In this document: piece by piece, positions 1 through 7,880 of the stretch
Layout: every line of letters starts with the position of its first letter
Position numbering within the stretch: the first letter of the stretch is position 1
NCBI GenBank assembly: GCA_023386315.1
Contig: JAEWJZ010000014.1
Coordinates: 501,001 to 565,000 of the forward strand
Source: Bacillota bacterium
GTDB lineage: Bacteria; Bacillota; Clostridia; Lachnospirales; Lachnospiraceae
Direction: 5' to 3'
Length of the DNA stretch: 64,000 nucleotides
Notes under the pieces: model-generated
Told to the model about the DNA's origin: nothing
Seen by the model: only the letters and a program-made list of their open reading frames with translations
The model's database searches: none
Made by a program: the position numbers and the translations under genes

Positions 1-384
1 AACCTTGATCATACGTCCTACTTTTTCATCCAGCACAATATCCTTCAGTGCCAGCTGACGTTTTGCAAGCAGTCCTTCCAGACCGCCTCCGGCAACCCCT
101 ACCACACCTACAGAAGCAACGTCACCCTCGATAAAAGCGTTGGTCGCCTGAGTGGTTGAATGGGCTACGAATACCACATCCTCAGGTGAAATATCATTTT
201 CCTGCATACAGTTGCGAAAGCTCTGTACAACACCGGCAGCAACGCCATCTTTATCATCATGTGTGGTCTTCACTTCATTTTTCCCAATTATTTCGTGGGT
301 ATCATTGTCCATGGCTACGCATTTGGTATAAGTTCCGCCTACGTCAATGCCCATTCGGACTGCTCTGTGTTTACGCTCTGCCAT
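1..384 (-). CDS. Hydantoinase/oxoprolinase family protein, N-terminal part (gene runs off the window)
   Basis: The first 128 codons are present; the 3' end lies outside the window. The N-terminus reads MAERKHRAVRMGIDVGGTYTK, followed by HSTTQATNAF near residues 73-82, which are hallmarks of the Hydantoinase/oxoprolinase N-terminal fold (actin-like ATPase family that opens lactam or hydantoin rings with ATP). The start is ATG at 384 with an AAAGGA ribosome site about 11 nt upstream. It follows the permease gene on the same strand with a 169-bp gap, so the two are probably one catabolic operon. Substrate cannot be told from this fragment; 5-oxoproline, hydantoins or acetone-type substrates are all possible in this family. 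Confidence 0.85.
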   Translation of the reverse strand, partial: MAERKHRAVRMGIDVGGTYTKCVAMDNDTHEIIGKNEVKTTHDDKDGVAAGVVQSFRNCMQENDISPEDVVFVAHSTTQATNAFIEGDVASVGVVGVAGGGLEGLLAKRQLALKDIVLDEKVGRMIKV

Positions 385-553
385 TGTATTTCATTCCTTT
401 CCAGATAAATAAGTCAAATTTTCTAACTTGGATTCCATGTAACTGCTCCTGAATTACAGATTGTTGAAAAGCGTCCGGGTGCGCAGGAGGCGCGCCCGGA
501 CAGGGGTTATCATTTTGGATTTTGAGATTTCGTCTCCTTGTCCGAGACTGATA

Positions 554-1945
554 TTAAGACAGGAACCAGGCAGCACCCAGTCCGCCTAACATAATAAATG
601 TTGCCACATACTGCAGCGCTCCGGCAAAATATGCATTGGGAATGGAAAGCTTTAAGAATTCCCGTGATTCAACCTTCGAATAGGCAAGTCCCCATGCAAC
701 CCATGACTGAGTGATACAACTTCCGATATTTACGGTAATGGTCGGAATCGCAAATACCGCATAGAGAAACGGAACAGAGAAAGATGCAACGTTTTGGAGT
801 ACGCCAAGAGTTGCTGCACCACAGCCTACCAGTGTCATCGGTCCACGGAACAGACCCATGAAAAGAAGTACCGCAAATACGATACAAACAACAATCTCGC
901 TTCTGGGCATTACATTTCCAATAATCACCTTAAAATAAGGTGATGCAAAAGCTGCAACTGCGTTAAACATAGGAAGCGTAAGAAGAAATCCTACCAGCGG
1001 AGCGGTATCAACCACACCATCATAATACAGCTTATTAACCAGCTGACAGTTCTCTTTGAAACTTCCTTTCATTCTTCCGCAAAGGAATAGTGCCAGGAAT
1101 CCTGCAATTACAAAACCGCCGATTACAGAGAAGTCCAGCCAGATCTTTAAAATAACCGGAACTACAGGAAGGATTAAAGTATAGAACGGTGCATTCTTCT
1201 GCTCGGAAGCAGCTCCTCTGGTCTGTGCAGCCCATGCATGAACTGTCTTGGCACGTTTTAAATAGAAAGCAGCCAGAAGAGTAGTAATAACCAGCATGAT
1301 AATAAGAGCAGCATAGCCCCAGTGAGTAGCGTACCAGCCAAGAGTAAACTCAGGCATTTCATCCGGTTTTAAGAAAAATGCACGATACTGTGTAAAGTTA
1401 ACCGGGTTGATATAAATACCCGCTGCTACTGATCCCATAAATGTAAACAGAGCTACTGATTTGGGAATACCCAGAGACATAAGAATCGGAAGTACGATAA
1501 CACCGATTGCAATAACCGGGCCTGCACCTGTCATGGCAGTAAAAATCAGGGCAGTTACCACATTTAAAAGCGCTACTGTTACAAATGGCTTGTCTCCGCC
1601 CAACTCAACAGTCTTGCGGATCAGTGTGGAGGCAATTCCGGTATCCATAAGTACACGGCCAAACCATGCACCCCAGCATACATTAACCAGAGTAGTTCCC
1701 CAGCCTTCTGGTGCTGACTGATAAATTTTATTCAGGGCAGCAATCAGAGTATTGTCTTTTCCAAACTGCAGAATCGGATTGGAAGCAAGAAATGACTCGC
1801 TTACAAACAGTGTTCCTCCAAGCGGAAGAATCGTCCAAAGAAGAGTAATCAGCAAGAAGCCGATCATCAGGTTATGACCTTTGATACAGTAATACGCCAG
1901 ACCAAAGAATGAAATTAATAAAATGATACCAATAATGTACTCCAC
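554..1945 (-). CDS. Multi-pass permease of the citrate/gluconate (ion transporter) type
   Basis: A 463-residue, very hydrophobic protein with about 11-12 predicted membrane segments across its whole length and the glycine-rich stretch FTAMTGAGPVIAIGVIVLPI near residues 134-153, resembling CitMHS/GntP-like carboxylate permeases of the ion-transporter superfamily. The start is GTG at 1945, preceded by AGGAGG at good spacing. It lies upstream of the hydantoinase gene and downstream of a GntR regulator, all on the minus strand, suggesting that it imports the substrate of the hydantoinase. The exact substrate and family are not certain. No terminator is obvious between it and the hydantoinase gene. 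Confidence 0.7.
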   Translation of the reverse strand: MEYIIGIILLISFFGLAYYCIKGHNLMIGFLLITLLWTILPLGGTLFVSESFLASNPILQFGKDNTLIAALNKIYQSAPEGWGTTLVNVCWGAWFGRVLMDTGIASTLIRKTVELGGDKPFVTVALLNVVTALIFTAMTGAGPVIAIGVIVLPILMSLGIPKSVALFTFMGSVAAGIYINPVNFTQYRAFFLKPDEMPEFTLGWYATHWGYAALIIMLVITTLLAAFYLKRAKTVHAWAAQTRGAASEQKNAPFYTLILPVVPVILKIWLDFSVIGGFVIAGFLALFLCGRMKGSFKENCQLVNKLYYDGVVDTAPLVGFLLTLPMFNAVAAFASPYFKVIIGNVMPRSEIVVCIVFAVLLFMGLFRGPMTLVGCGAATLGVLQNVASFSVPFLYAVFAIPTITVNIGSCITQSWVAWGLAYSKVESREFLKLSIPNAYFAGALQYVATFIMLGGLGAAWFLS

Positions 1946-2087
1946 AATAATACCTCCTATAACTTTTTATTCCCCATACTGCTGATAATAGTTAACCGGT
2001 CTGCCAATTAGCAGCCTTTTCTCAAAACCTGTATTCCCCGCTCCTTTCTTCTTTTATGGTATTTCTATTTCTTACCGGGCCCGCTTC

Positions 2088-2801
2088 CTATGCCTGTCCG
2101 GAAAAGAACTGTGGATAAATATCCCGAAGTGTACCTGCATTCCATAAAATTGTATTAAAATGATTGGCACAGATCAGGCCGGCTGCTTCTGCATCCTTTC
2201 TCCTTAAATTATCGAGGAGAAGACGTCCTTCTACTAAAACATGTTCCCAGCTGGTAAGGGAAGACATATCAATCCGATAGTTAAACGTGGTAAATTGAAG
2301 ATAGTTTAAGCGCAGCAGATCTGAGTCTATGGTTCTGAATACCTCCCAGGTATACTCCCTCCCGCAGAATGCCGAAAGAAGATAATGTACCTGCTGCTCT
2401 ATCACCAGAAATTCCAGCGGATTTTCTTTATTTATCTCCAATTTTTGTCGATTTAAAACCTCTTCCAGCTGTCCAAATTGATGCTCAGTCAATCCCTTAC
2501 GGCAGATCTCCTCTATCATGGCCTGTTCCAATACAGTATGTGAAAAAACAACCTGTCTGATCCGCTCTAAATCAAGCAAGGTCACCTCTGTGCCACGCTG
2601 GGGATAGACTACAATGTATCCCTCTTCAACCAGGCGGGAGAGTGCATCTCTTACCATGGTCCGGCTGGCATTCATCTGACTGGATAATAAGTTCTCACTC
2701 AGCCGTTCTCCCGGTTTAATGGTCAGATCTAATATCTGCATTCGCAGCTGATTATATATGTCATTTCTCTGATTTCCTCTTTCTTCTTCCACTTCAGCCA
2801 T
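2088..2801 (-). CDS. GntR-family (FCD-type) transcriptional regulator
   Basis: A winged-helix DNA-binding domain occupies about residues 10-75 (NQLRMQILDLTIKPGERLSE, then ASRTMVRDALSRLVEEGYI), typical of GntR/FadR regulators; the C-terminal 150 residues are helical as in the FCD ligand domain. I take ATG at 2801 as the start (237 aa) because AAAGGAG lies just upstream, whereas the longer reading to 2840 has no ribosome site. It sits between the aldehyde dehydrogenase and the permease/hydantoinase genes and probably senses a carboxylate intermediate. Four TGCATAnnAGT motifs lie upstream, three of them between the promoter and the start, so autorepression is likely (inferred). Confidence 0.88.
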   Translation of the reverse strand: MAEVEEERGNQRNDIYNQLRMQILDLTIKPGERLSENLLSSQMNASRTMVRDALSRLVEEGYIVVYPQRGTEVTLLDLERIRQVVFSHTVLEQAMIEEICRKGLTEHQFGQLEEVLNRQKLEINKENPLEFLVIEQQVHYLLSAFCGREYTWEVFRTIDSDLLRLNYLQFTTFNYRIDMSSLTSWEHVLVEGRLLLDNLRRKDAEAAGLICANHFNTILWNAGTLRDIYPQFFSGQA

Positions 2802-2835
2802 ATTTATAATCTCCTTTGTATCAATGGATGTGAAA

Positions 2836-2897
2836 TGCATACAAGTATTTCATTCTGATAAGATTGCATATCAGTATCCCGGCAAATGCATATCAGT
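2836..2897. promoter_or_regulatory. Cluster of three TGCATAnnAGT repeats, candidate GntR operators
   Basis: TGCATACAAGT at 2836-2846, TGCATATCAGT at 2865-2875 and again at 2887-2897. A fourth copy, TGCATACAAGT, is at 3072-3082. The core TTGCATACAA resembles the imperfect TTGTATACAA-type palindromes bound by FCD-class GntR proteins. The three copies lie in the leader of the GntR gene, downstream of its predicted start point near 2930, a position suited to autorepression. Confidence 0.5.
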
Positions 2898-2936
2898 TAG
2901 CGCTTTATCTCTTTGCAGTGATCATCCTTTTTGTAA

Positions 2937-2965
2937 AATATATCACATTAAACTTTGAAAATCAA
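2937..2965 (-). promoter_or_regulatory. Predicted promoter of the GntR regulator gene
   Basis: On the minus strand TTGATT (2965-2960), a 17-bp spacer and TATATT (2942-2937). Transcription would start near 2930, giving a leader of about 130 nt that contains three of the operator-like repeats. Confidence 0.5.
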
Positions 2966-3127
2966 CTATATTTTTCATATTTCACACATATTCAGATAGT
3001 TTTTACTCAATGTTGACGTGTTTTTGCACAAAGTATTTCACCATTCCCCTTATTTTTACCCCTATTAAAATTGCATACAAGTTGTTTTCTCTTGTTTTTC
3101 GCGTATGACAGAAGGTATTCGGATGCA

Positions 3128-3170
3128 AAAACAGACTTCGGCGTAGTTAGCAAACTGCCAAAGTCTGTTT
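3128..3170 (-). terminator. Terminator after the aldehyde dehydrogenase gene
   Basis: A 14-bp stem (3128-3141 with 3157-3170, one G-U pair) enclosing a 15-nt loop, followed on the minus strand by a run of T. It lies about 100 bp after the stop codon of the dehydrogenase. Confidence 0.7.
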
Positions 3171-3273
3171 ATCATATCTCATTCCAGGTTAACCTATACA
3201 GCCATTCGATTAAATACAATTATTCAAATACGCGCAACTGTAAAATCTCCTCCCCTACGCCGTACTCTCTTTT

Positions 3274-4761
3274 TTATTTTACAGGATAAAAACCAGAAGG
3301 CGCTTCACTTAAATTAATCATAATATTCTTAGTCTGTGTATAATGCTCCAGCATCACCTTATGTGTCTCACGTCCGACTCCGGAAGTCTTATATCCTCCA
3401 AAAGGTGCTCCTTCCGGTATTGCATTGTAGGTATTCACCCACATACGACCTGTTTCCACAGCTCTTGCCACACGTATTGCCCGGTTAATATCTCTGGTCC
3501 ATACAGCTCCTCCCAGTCCAAATTCGCTGTCATTGGCCATGGCAATCACTTCATCCTCTGTCTTAAACCTGATAATACAGGCAACCGGTCCGAAGATCTC
3601 TTCCCTTGCCACTCTCATATCATTGGTCACATCCCCAAGAAGAGTGGGGCGGAGAAATGCACCATTCTCAAGACCGTCTCCGGTAAATGCCTCTCCTCCA
3701 CACAGAACCTTAGCTCCTTCTTCCTTACCTATTTCTACGTATCCTAATATTTTCTCCAGATGTCCTTTATTGATCTGACTGCCCATCTGGGTATCCTCTT
3801 CCCATGGAAGCCCTACTTTAACCTTGTTAAAACGCTCCACAGCTTCCTTCACAAACCGGTCATAAATTCCCTCCTGTACAAACACTCTGGAACCTGCGCA
3901 GCACACCTGGCCCTGGTTAAATAAAATTCCAAGCTGCACGCCATCCATGGCCATCTCCCAGTCACAGTCATCAAAGAAAATATTGGCTGACTTTCCGCCT
4001 AACTCCAGTGTTGCAGGAATCAGCTTTTCGGCCGCAGCCAGAGCTACGTCCCTTCCCACCTCTGTAGATCCCGTAAATGCCAGTTTTCTGAAACCAGGGT
4101 GTTCCAGCATATACTGTCCTGATTTTGAACCCCCTCCTGAAATCAAATTAAAGACACCTGCCGGAATTACGTCCTGAATCAGCCTTGCCAGCTCAAATAC
4201 ACTTAATGGAGTCGCGCTTGAGGTCTTAAATACCGTACAGCAGCCGCTTGCAAGAACAGGCGCCAGCTTCCAGGCTGCCATTAAGAACGGAAAGTTCCAT
4301 GGAACGATCTGGCCGACTACGCCGATGGGTTCTTTTAAAATAAGACTGAGCATATTGTCTCCCAGTATGCTTGCACTTCCTTCCTCTGCCATGATGCAGC
4401 CGGCGAAATAACGGAAATGCTGGGCCGCCAGCGGAATGTCTACGTTCAATGTCTCTCTGACAGGCTTTCCATTGTCCAGAGTTTCAACCATAGCCAGATG
4501 TTCCTTGTTTGCGTCAATAATATCTGCTATCTGATTTAAGATTGCCGCTCTCTGATTAACCGGAACATTCTTCCAGGTTTCAAAAGCTTTCCAGGCAGCT
4601 TTTACCGCCTCATCCACATCTTCCTTTGTCGCTTCTGCGCACTTTGCAAGAACTCTGCCGTCTGCCGGGCAGGTGACTGTAAATGTTTTTCCGTCAGAAG
4701 CAGGCTTCCATTGTCCTCCTATAAATAACTGATATGTATCCTGAAGTATAACGTCCTTCAT
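3274..4761 (-). CDS. NAD(P)-dependent aldehyde dehydrogenase
   Basis: A 495-residue protein of normal length for the aldehyde dehydrogenase superfamily, which oxidises aldehydes to carboxylates. The substrate-binding Asn is in VPWNFP (N156), the general base in TLELGGKSAN (E253) and the catalytic cysteine in NQGQVCCAG (C287, aligning to the middle Cys of the human ALDH2 triplet). The C-terminal part has the usual EEIFGPV and PFGGYKTSG motifs. It resembles the AldB/AcoD and betaine-aldehyde groups, but the substrate cannot be fixed from sequence. It has its own promoter and terminator and lies upstream of a GntR regulator; a shared catabolic role with the hydantoinase operon is inferred from position only. 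Confidence 0.93.
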   Translation of the reverse strand: MKDVILQDTYQLFIGGQWKPASDGKTFTVTCPADGRVLAKCAEATKEDVDEAVKAAWKAFETWKNVPVNQRAAILNQIADIIDANKEHLAMVETLDNGKPVRETLNVDIPLAAQHFRYFAGCIMAEEGSASILGDNMLSLILKEPIGVVGQIVPWNFPFLMAAWKLAPVLASGCCTVFKTSSATPLSVFELARLIQDVIPAGVFNLISGGGSKSGQYMLEHPGFRKLAFTGSTEVGRDVALAAAEKLIPATLELGGKSANIFFDDCDWEMAMDGVQLGILFNQGQVCCAGSRVFVQEGIYDRFVKEAVERFNKVKVGLPWEEDTQMGSQINKGHLEKILGYVEIGKEEGAKVLCGGEAFTGDGLENGAFLRPTLLGDVTNDMRVAREEIFGPVACIIRFKTEDEVIAMANDSEFGLGGAVWTRDINRAIRVARAVETGRMWVNTYNAIPEGAPFGGYKTSGVGRETHKVMLEHYTQTKNIMINLSEAPSGFYPVK

Positions 4762-4794
4762 ATGCTTTTCCTCGCTTTTATTTTGATATATTTA

Positions 4795-4855
4795 ATGACT
4801 TGTTATTGACCATAGTCATTTATATTCATTATAGTCTTCATTTTATAACTGTCAA
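4795..4855 (-). promoter_or_regulatory. Predicted promoter and dyad upstream of the aldehyde dehydrogenase
   Basis: On the minus strand TTGACA (4855-4850), a 16-bp spacer and TATAAT (4833-4828). Just downstream, AATGAC (4795-4800) and GTCATT (4815-4820) are inverted around a near-palindrome TGACCATAGTCA (4807-4818), which overlaps the likely start point and may be an operator. Confidence 0.6.
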
Positions 4856-5160
4856 TTTAATTATTTTTTTCACATTTTATTGATATTTATTTATCTTTAT
4901 GCGATTATTATTTAACAATATTAATTTTTTTATTTGTTAAAACTTCTCTATAAATTATCTATTTATTTTAGAAAGCAATTTAAATTAATATATGCATCGT
5001 CTATCTTTTTCCTAAAGGAATTCAATTAAAAGGGAATTATAAGATTATTTTGATATGTTCTTAACGATTATAACAGTAATAGAAGTTCGGAGGAGAAATG
5101 AAAGCAGTTTAATTACGATATTTATTTAACTAAGGTTGTAAAAAACTATATTAAAATGCA

Positions 5161-5198
5161 AAAATCGGGAAACCTCAGAATCAAGGTTTCCCGATTTT
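5161..5198 (-). terminator. Terminator of the tRNA-Phe/tRNA-Gly transcript
   Basis: A perfect 15-bp inverted repeat (5161-5175 with 5184-5198) with an 8-nt loop, flanked by A/T runs on both sides. It directly follows the minus-strand tRNA pair and could also work in the other direction. Confidence 0.85.
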
Positions 5199-5206
5199 AA
5201 TTAAGA

Positions 5207-5277
5207 AGCGGGTGATGGGAATCGAACCCACGTATCTAGCTTGGAAGGCTAGTGTTCTACCATTGAACTACACCCGC
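5207..5277 (-). tRNA. tRNA-Gly (anticodon TCC)
   Basis: Read on the minus strand, GCGGGTG at the 5' end pairs with CACCCGC at the 3' end; the D arm TAGTTCAATGGTAGAA, the anticodon stem CTAGC-CTTCCAA-GCTAG and the T arm GTGGGTTCGATTCCCAT are all intact. The anticodon TCC gives glycine. The discriminator base is T and CCA is not encoded. Confidence 0.97.
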
Positions 5278-5319
5278 AAGGATTTCAGAAATATTTCAAA
5301 CGTGCTTCGAAAAGCACAG

Positions 5320-5392
<73 letters not shown>

Positions 5393-5495
5393 TTATTCTC
5401 CTGCAACATCAGTAATTCTACAAGATTTTCTCCCAATTGTCAAGACAAGTTTTTTAAAATTTCGAAAAAAATATAAAATAATGATTTCTTATGTA

Positions 5496-5537
5496 TTGAC
5501 TATATTATAAAAGTGTAATATTATAATTTTATAATAT
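5496..5537 (+). promoter_or_regulatory. padR promoter with an overlapping perfect palindrome
   Basis: TTGACT (5496-5501), 17 bp, TATTAT (5519-5524). A perfect inverted repeat with 9-bp arms and a 2-bp centre (5518-5537) covers the -10 box and the start point, the place expected for an autorepressor site. Confidence 0.65.
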
Positions 5538-5552
5538 GAAAGGGGAATCATC

Positions 5553-6101
5553 ATGTCCTTAAGCCACAGCATACTTGGTTTCTTATCTTATGGAAGCATG
5601 ACCGGATACGATCTGGCCAAGGCTTTCGGTTCATCTGTCCGGTTTTTCTGGTACGCCCAGACCAGTCAGATATACTTGGAACTTAATAAACTGGAGAAGA
5701 AAGAATGTGTTACCTGCGAAATCATTATCCAGACAGAAAAGCCCAGCAAAAAACTTTATTCCATAACTCCAAAAGGAAAACAGGAATTTCTCCGCTGGCT
5801 TTCCCAGGAGAATGACGAATTCTCCAAGGGAAATAAAAATGCATTTCTAATGAAAGTTTTCTTTTCCGGCTGCCGGCCTCCCAAAGAGTGTATTGGCATG
5901 CTGACTGACTTTATCAGCGACTGCAGCCATTATCAAAACGAGATGAAACAGATCCCCGACAGCATCGGCCAGTACGGCAGTCTGGTGGAACCGGAACAGA
6001 AACTGTATTGGGAACTTTCCGCAGATTTTGGTTACAGCTATATTCAAATGTGTATAGACTGGGCAAGCAGATCTATTAAAAAACTGGAGGAACTGACATG
6101 A
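5553..6101 (+). CDS. PadR-family transcriptional regulator
   Basis: A 182-residue protein starting MSLSHSILGFLSYGSMTGYD, the standard opening of the PadR winged-helix domain (about residues 1-85, including YSITPKGKQEFLRWL). The C-terminal 90 residues form the helical dimerisation domain of the long PadR subgroup. The start ATG follows AAAGGGG. Its stop codon overlaps the start of the next gene (ATGA), so the two are co-translated. PadR proteins usually repress efflux or stress genes and lose DNA binding on meeting a small, often phenolic, ligand; here the likely targets are its own operon and perhaps the antiporter further on, whose promoter shares sequence with this one. Confidence 0.93.
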   Translation: MSLSHSILGFLSYGSMTGYDLAKAFGSSVRFFWYAQTSQIYLELNKLEKKECVTCEIIIQTEKPSKKLYSITPKGKQEFLRWLSQENDEFSKGNKNAFLMKVFFSGCRPPKECIGMLTDFISDCSHYQNEMKQIPDSIGQYGSLVEPEQKLYWELSADFGYSYIQMCIDWASRSIKKLEELT

Positions 6102-7723
6102 ATGTCCTGATCATAAACGGAAGTCCCAAAGGCGAAAAAAGCAATTCCATGAAGCTAACAGAAGCATTTATTGAGGGAATGAAAGAAACATCACCTGTTC
6201 ATACAGAAACCCTGACAGTTTCCAAGCTGAACATTAAGCCGTGTACAGGCTGTTTTTGCTGTTGGAGAGATACCCCGGGGAAATGCTGTATTTCCGATGA
6301 CATGGCAATGGTGATAGAAAAGATTTTATCCGCTGATGTTGTTATATACAGCTTTCCGTTATACTATTTCGGACTGCCCTCCCAGTTAAAGGCGCTGATA
6401 GACAGACAGCTTCCCATGGTTTTACCTTTTATGGAAGAAGAAGCTCAAAACGGCTCTCATCCTTCCCGGTATGATATGACAAACAAACGTTATGTGCTGA
6501 TCTCCACCTGTGGCTTCTATACGGCACAAGGCAATTATGATGCCGTTGATTCACAGTTTACCCACCATCTGGGTAAAGGCAGATATGAAACCATATACTG
6601 CGGACAGGGAGAGCTTTTTCATATTCCTGAATTGAGAAACCGTACAGAAGAGTATTTAATGGCTGTCCGCTCTGCAGGCAGAGAGTTTGCTGACGGCAGA
6701 ATAACCGAAGAAACCAGAAATCTGCTTTCTCAGCTTCTTTTTCCCAGAGACGTATTTGAACGTATGGCAGATGCCAGCTGGGGAATTGAGCCGCCAGATC
6801 AGACCCGGGTACAGGAAAAGTCCCACCCTGCCATTACATTTACCAGACAGATGGCTGCACTCTACCGGAAGGATTCCTGGAGCGGAAAAGATATTGTATT
6901 AGAAATGTATTATACCGATGATGATAAAACGGCTCAGCTGATTATGGAAAAAGACGGCTGTAAGGTTTTAACCCGGGATTTTCAGCCCTATACCACCAGG
7001 ATTTCAACTCCTCTTTCTGTGTGGATGAGCATTGCAAAGGGAGAAATTGACGGTCAGACTGCACTGATGAAACATCTCTATCAGGTAGACGGCGATTTCC
7101 AGCTGTTAATTCACTGGGATGATTATCTGGGTTCCTCATCTAAACCAGAAGTTCACCAGGCTGCTCCCAGAAAAGAAAGTAACATGACTCTTATGCTGCT
7201 CCCATGGTTTCCTCTATGGTTTGCAGGCATTTATCATCCTGCTTTTGGCGGATTTCTTTCGGTTTTAGTCAGCGCAGCCATACCGTTCTTCTTTTTCCGG
7301 TATCAGCCCACCGTATTTGACGTGTTCTCAGGGTTTACGGCAGCGCTTCTTGGAGTACTGGCCATAATGGGATTTTCTCCCCAGATTCTAGTGCCCGTAT
7401 CCTATCTCCTGTTCGGGCTGATGTGGTCTGTGACTGTATTTTTGAAAGTTCCCCTGACCGCTTATTATTCCATGAATGGATATGGGGGAGAAACCGCTTT
7501 AAAGAATCCTCTTTTTATAAAAACAAACCGGATCCTGACGGCTTGCTGGGGAATTCTATATCTGGCCACTCCTGTGTGGACTTATCTGTTTCTTATTTCA
7601 GATTTTAAAGCACCTTTAAGTATCATCAACACGATACTTCCATTTCTTCTCGGCTGCTTTACCAAATGGTTCCAAAAATGGTACCCTGCTTATTACGCAG
7701 CCAGTAAAAAGAGGAAAAATTAA
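6098..7723 (+). CDS. Flavodoxin-fold NAD(P)H-dependent reductase fused to an SCP2-like and a membrane domain
   Basis: A 541-residue fusion. Residues 1-205 are an NADPH-dependent FMN reductase/flavodoxin-like fold: MNVLIINGSPKGEKSNS is the phosphate loop and SFPLYYFGLPSQLKALIDR the flavin-side motif; a cluster CTGCFCC (49-55) with C63/C64 resembles the cysteines of iron-sulfur flavoproteins. Residues about 240-345 look like a sterol-carrier-protein-2 (SCP2) type fold with the ending DGDFQLLIHWDDYLG. Residues 360-535 hold about five membrane helices. The gene overlaps padR by 4 bp. The combination suggests a membrane-bound oxidoreductase acting on a hydrophobic substrate; the substrate is unknown. 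The SCP2 call is weaker than the other two. Confidence 0.75.
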   Translation: MNVLIINGSPKGEKSNSMKLTEAFIEGMKETSPVHTETLTVSKLNIKPCTGCFCCWRDTPGKCCISDDMAMVIEKILSADVVIYSFPLYYFGLPSQLKALIDRQLPMVLPFMEEEAQNGSHPSRYDMTNKRYVLISTCGFYTAQGNYDAVDSQFTHHLGKGRYETIYCGQGELFHIPELRNRTEEYLMAVRSAGREFADGRITEETRNLLSQLLFPRDVFERMADASWGIEPPDQTRVQEKSHPAITFTRQMAALYRKDSWSGKDIVLEMYYTDDDKTAQLIMEKDGCKVLTRDFQPYTTRISTPLSVWMSIAKGEIDGQTALMKHLYQVDGDFQLLIHWDDYLGSSSKPEVHQAAPRKESNMTLMLLPWFPLWFAGIYHPAFGGFLSVLVSAAIPFFFFRYQPTVFDVFSGFTAALLGVLAIMGFSPQILVPVSYLLFGLMWSVTVFLKVPLTAYYSMNGYGGETALKNPLFIKTNRILTACWGILYLATPVWTYLFLISDFKAPLSIINTILPFLLGCFTKWFQKWYPAYYAASKKRKN

Positions 7724-7752
7724 TTGTAATATTAATAACATTGTAATATAAT
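7724..7752 (+). promoter_or_regulatory. Promoter of the fluoride-riboswitch antiporter transcript
   Basis: TTGTAA (7724-7729), a 17-bp spacer and TATAAT (7747-7752); transcription would begin near 7759, at the first base of the riboswitch. The sequence shares TGTAATATTA and TATAATATGAAA with the padR promoter region. Confidence 0.75.
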
Positions 7753-7760
7753 ATGAAAAG

Positions 7761-7822
7761 CAGGGAATGAAGTTCTCCCTAAGGCAAGCCCTTAAACCGC
7801 TTATAAGCTGATGACTTCTGTG
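7761..7822 (+). promoter_or_regulatory. Fluoride riboswitch (crcB motif)
   Basis: The order of conserved pieces matches the fluoride aptamer: AGGGAATGAAGTTCTCCCT (P1/P2 region with the GATG-like element), then TAAACCGCTT, then AAGCTGATGACTTCTG (7805-7820). ACCGC and GCTGATG are the diagnostic pseudoknot and 3' elements. The aptamer is followed at once by an intrinsic terminator, so fluoride binding should allow transcription of the antiporter gene 60 bp downstream. The class normally controls fluoride exporters and antiporters, which fits. Confidence 0.92.
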
Positions 7823-7852
7823 ATGAAAACTCGCAGATGCATCAGCTTTTTT
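7806..7852 (+). terminator. Riboswitch expression-platform terminator
   Basis: AGCTGATGACTTCTG pairs with CGCAGATGCATCAGCT and is followed by seven T residues. The 5' arm is the 3' conserved part of the fluoride aptamer, so ligand-bound aptamer and terminator exclude each other. Confidence 0.85.
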
Positions 7853-7880
7853 AATCGACTGTACAGAATGGAGAAAATGT

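Larger units (their letters stand above)
2802..3273. other. 472-bp intergenic region with GntR promoter, operator-like repeats and a terminator
   Basis: No gene is visible. The stretch holds the promoter of the GntR gene (2937-2965, minus strand), four TGCATAnnAGT repeats at 2836-2846, 2865-2875, 2887-2897 and 3072-3082, and the terminator of the aldehyde dehydrogenase at 3128-3170. The short plus-strand reading frame at 3071-3289 has no ribosome site and overlaps the terminator, so I do not call it. Confidence 0.7.
4762..5206. other. 445-bp AT-rich intergenic region
   Basis: Apart from the dehydrogenase promoter at its left end and the tRNA terminator at its right end, this stretch is very AT-rich and shows no gene. 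A strong ribosome site GGAGGAG (5090-5096) precedes a four-codon frame ATGAAAGCAGTTTAA at 5098-5112, which looks like the remains of a lost gene or a chance match. Confidence 0.5.

Noticed and set aside
156..452. Plus-strand open frame of 98 codons near the left edge
   Set aside because: Antisense to the hydantoinase N-terminus, which has clear family motifs.
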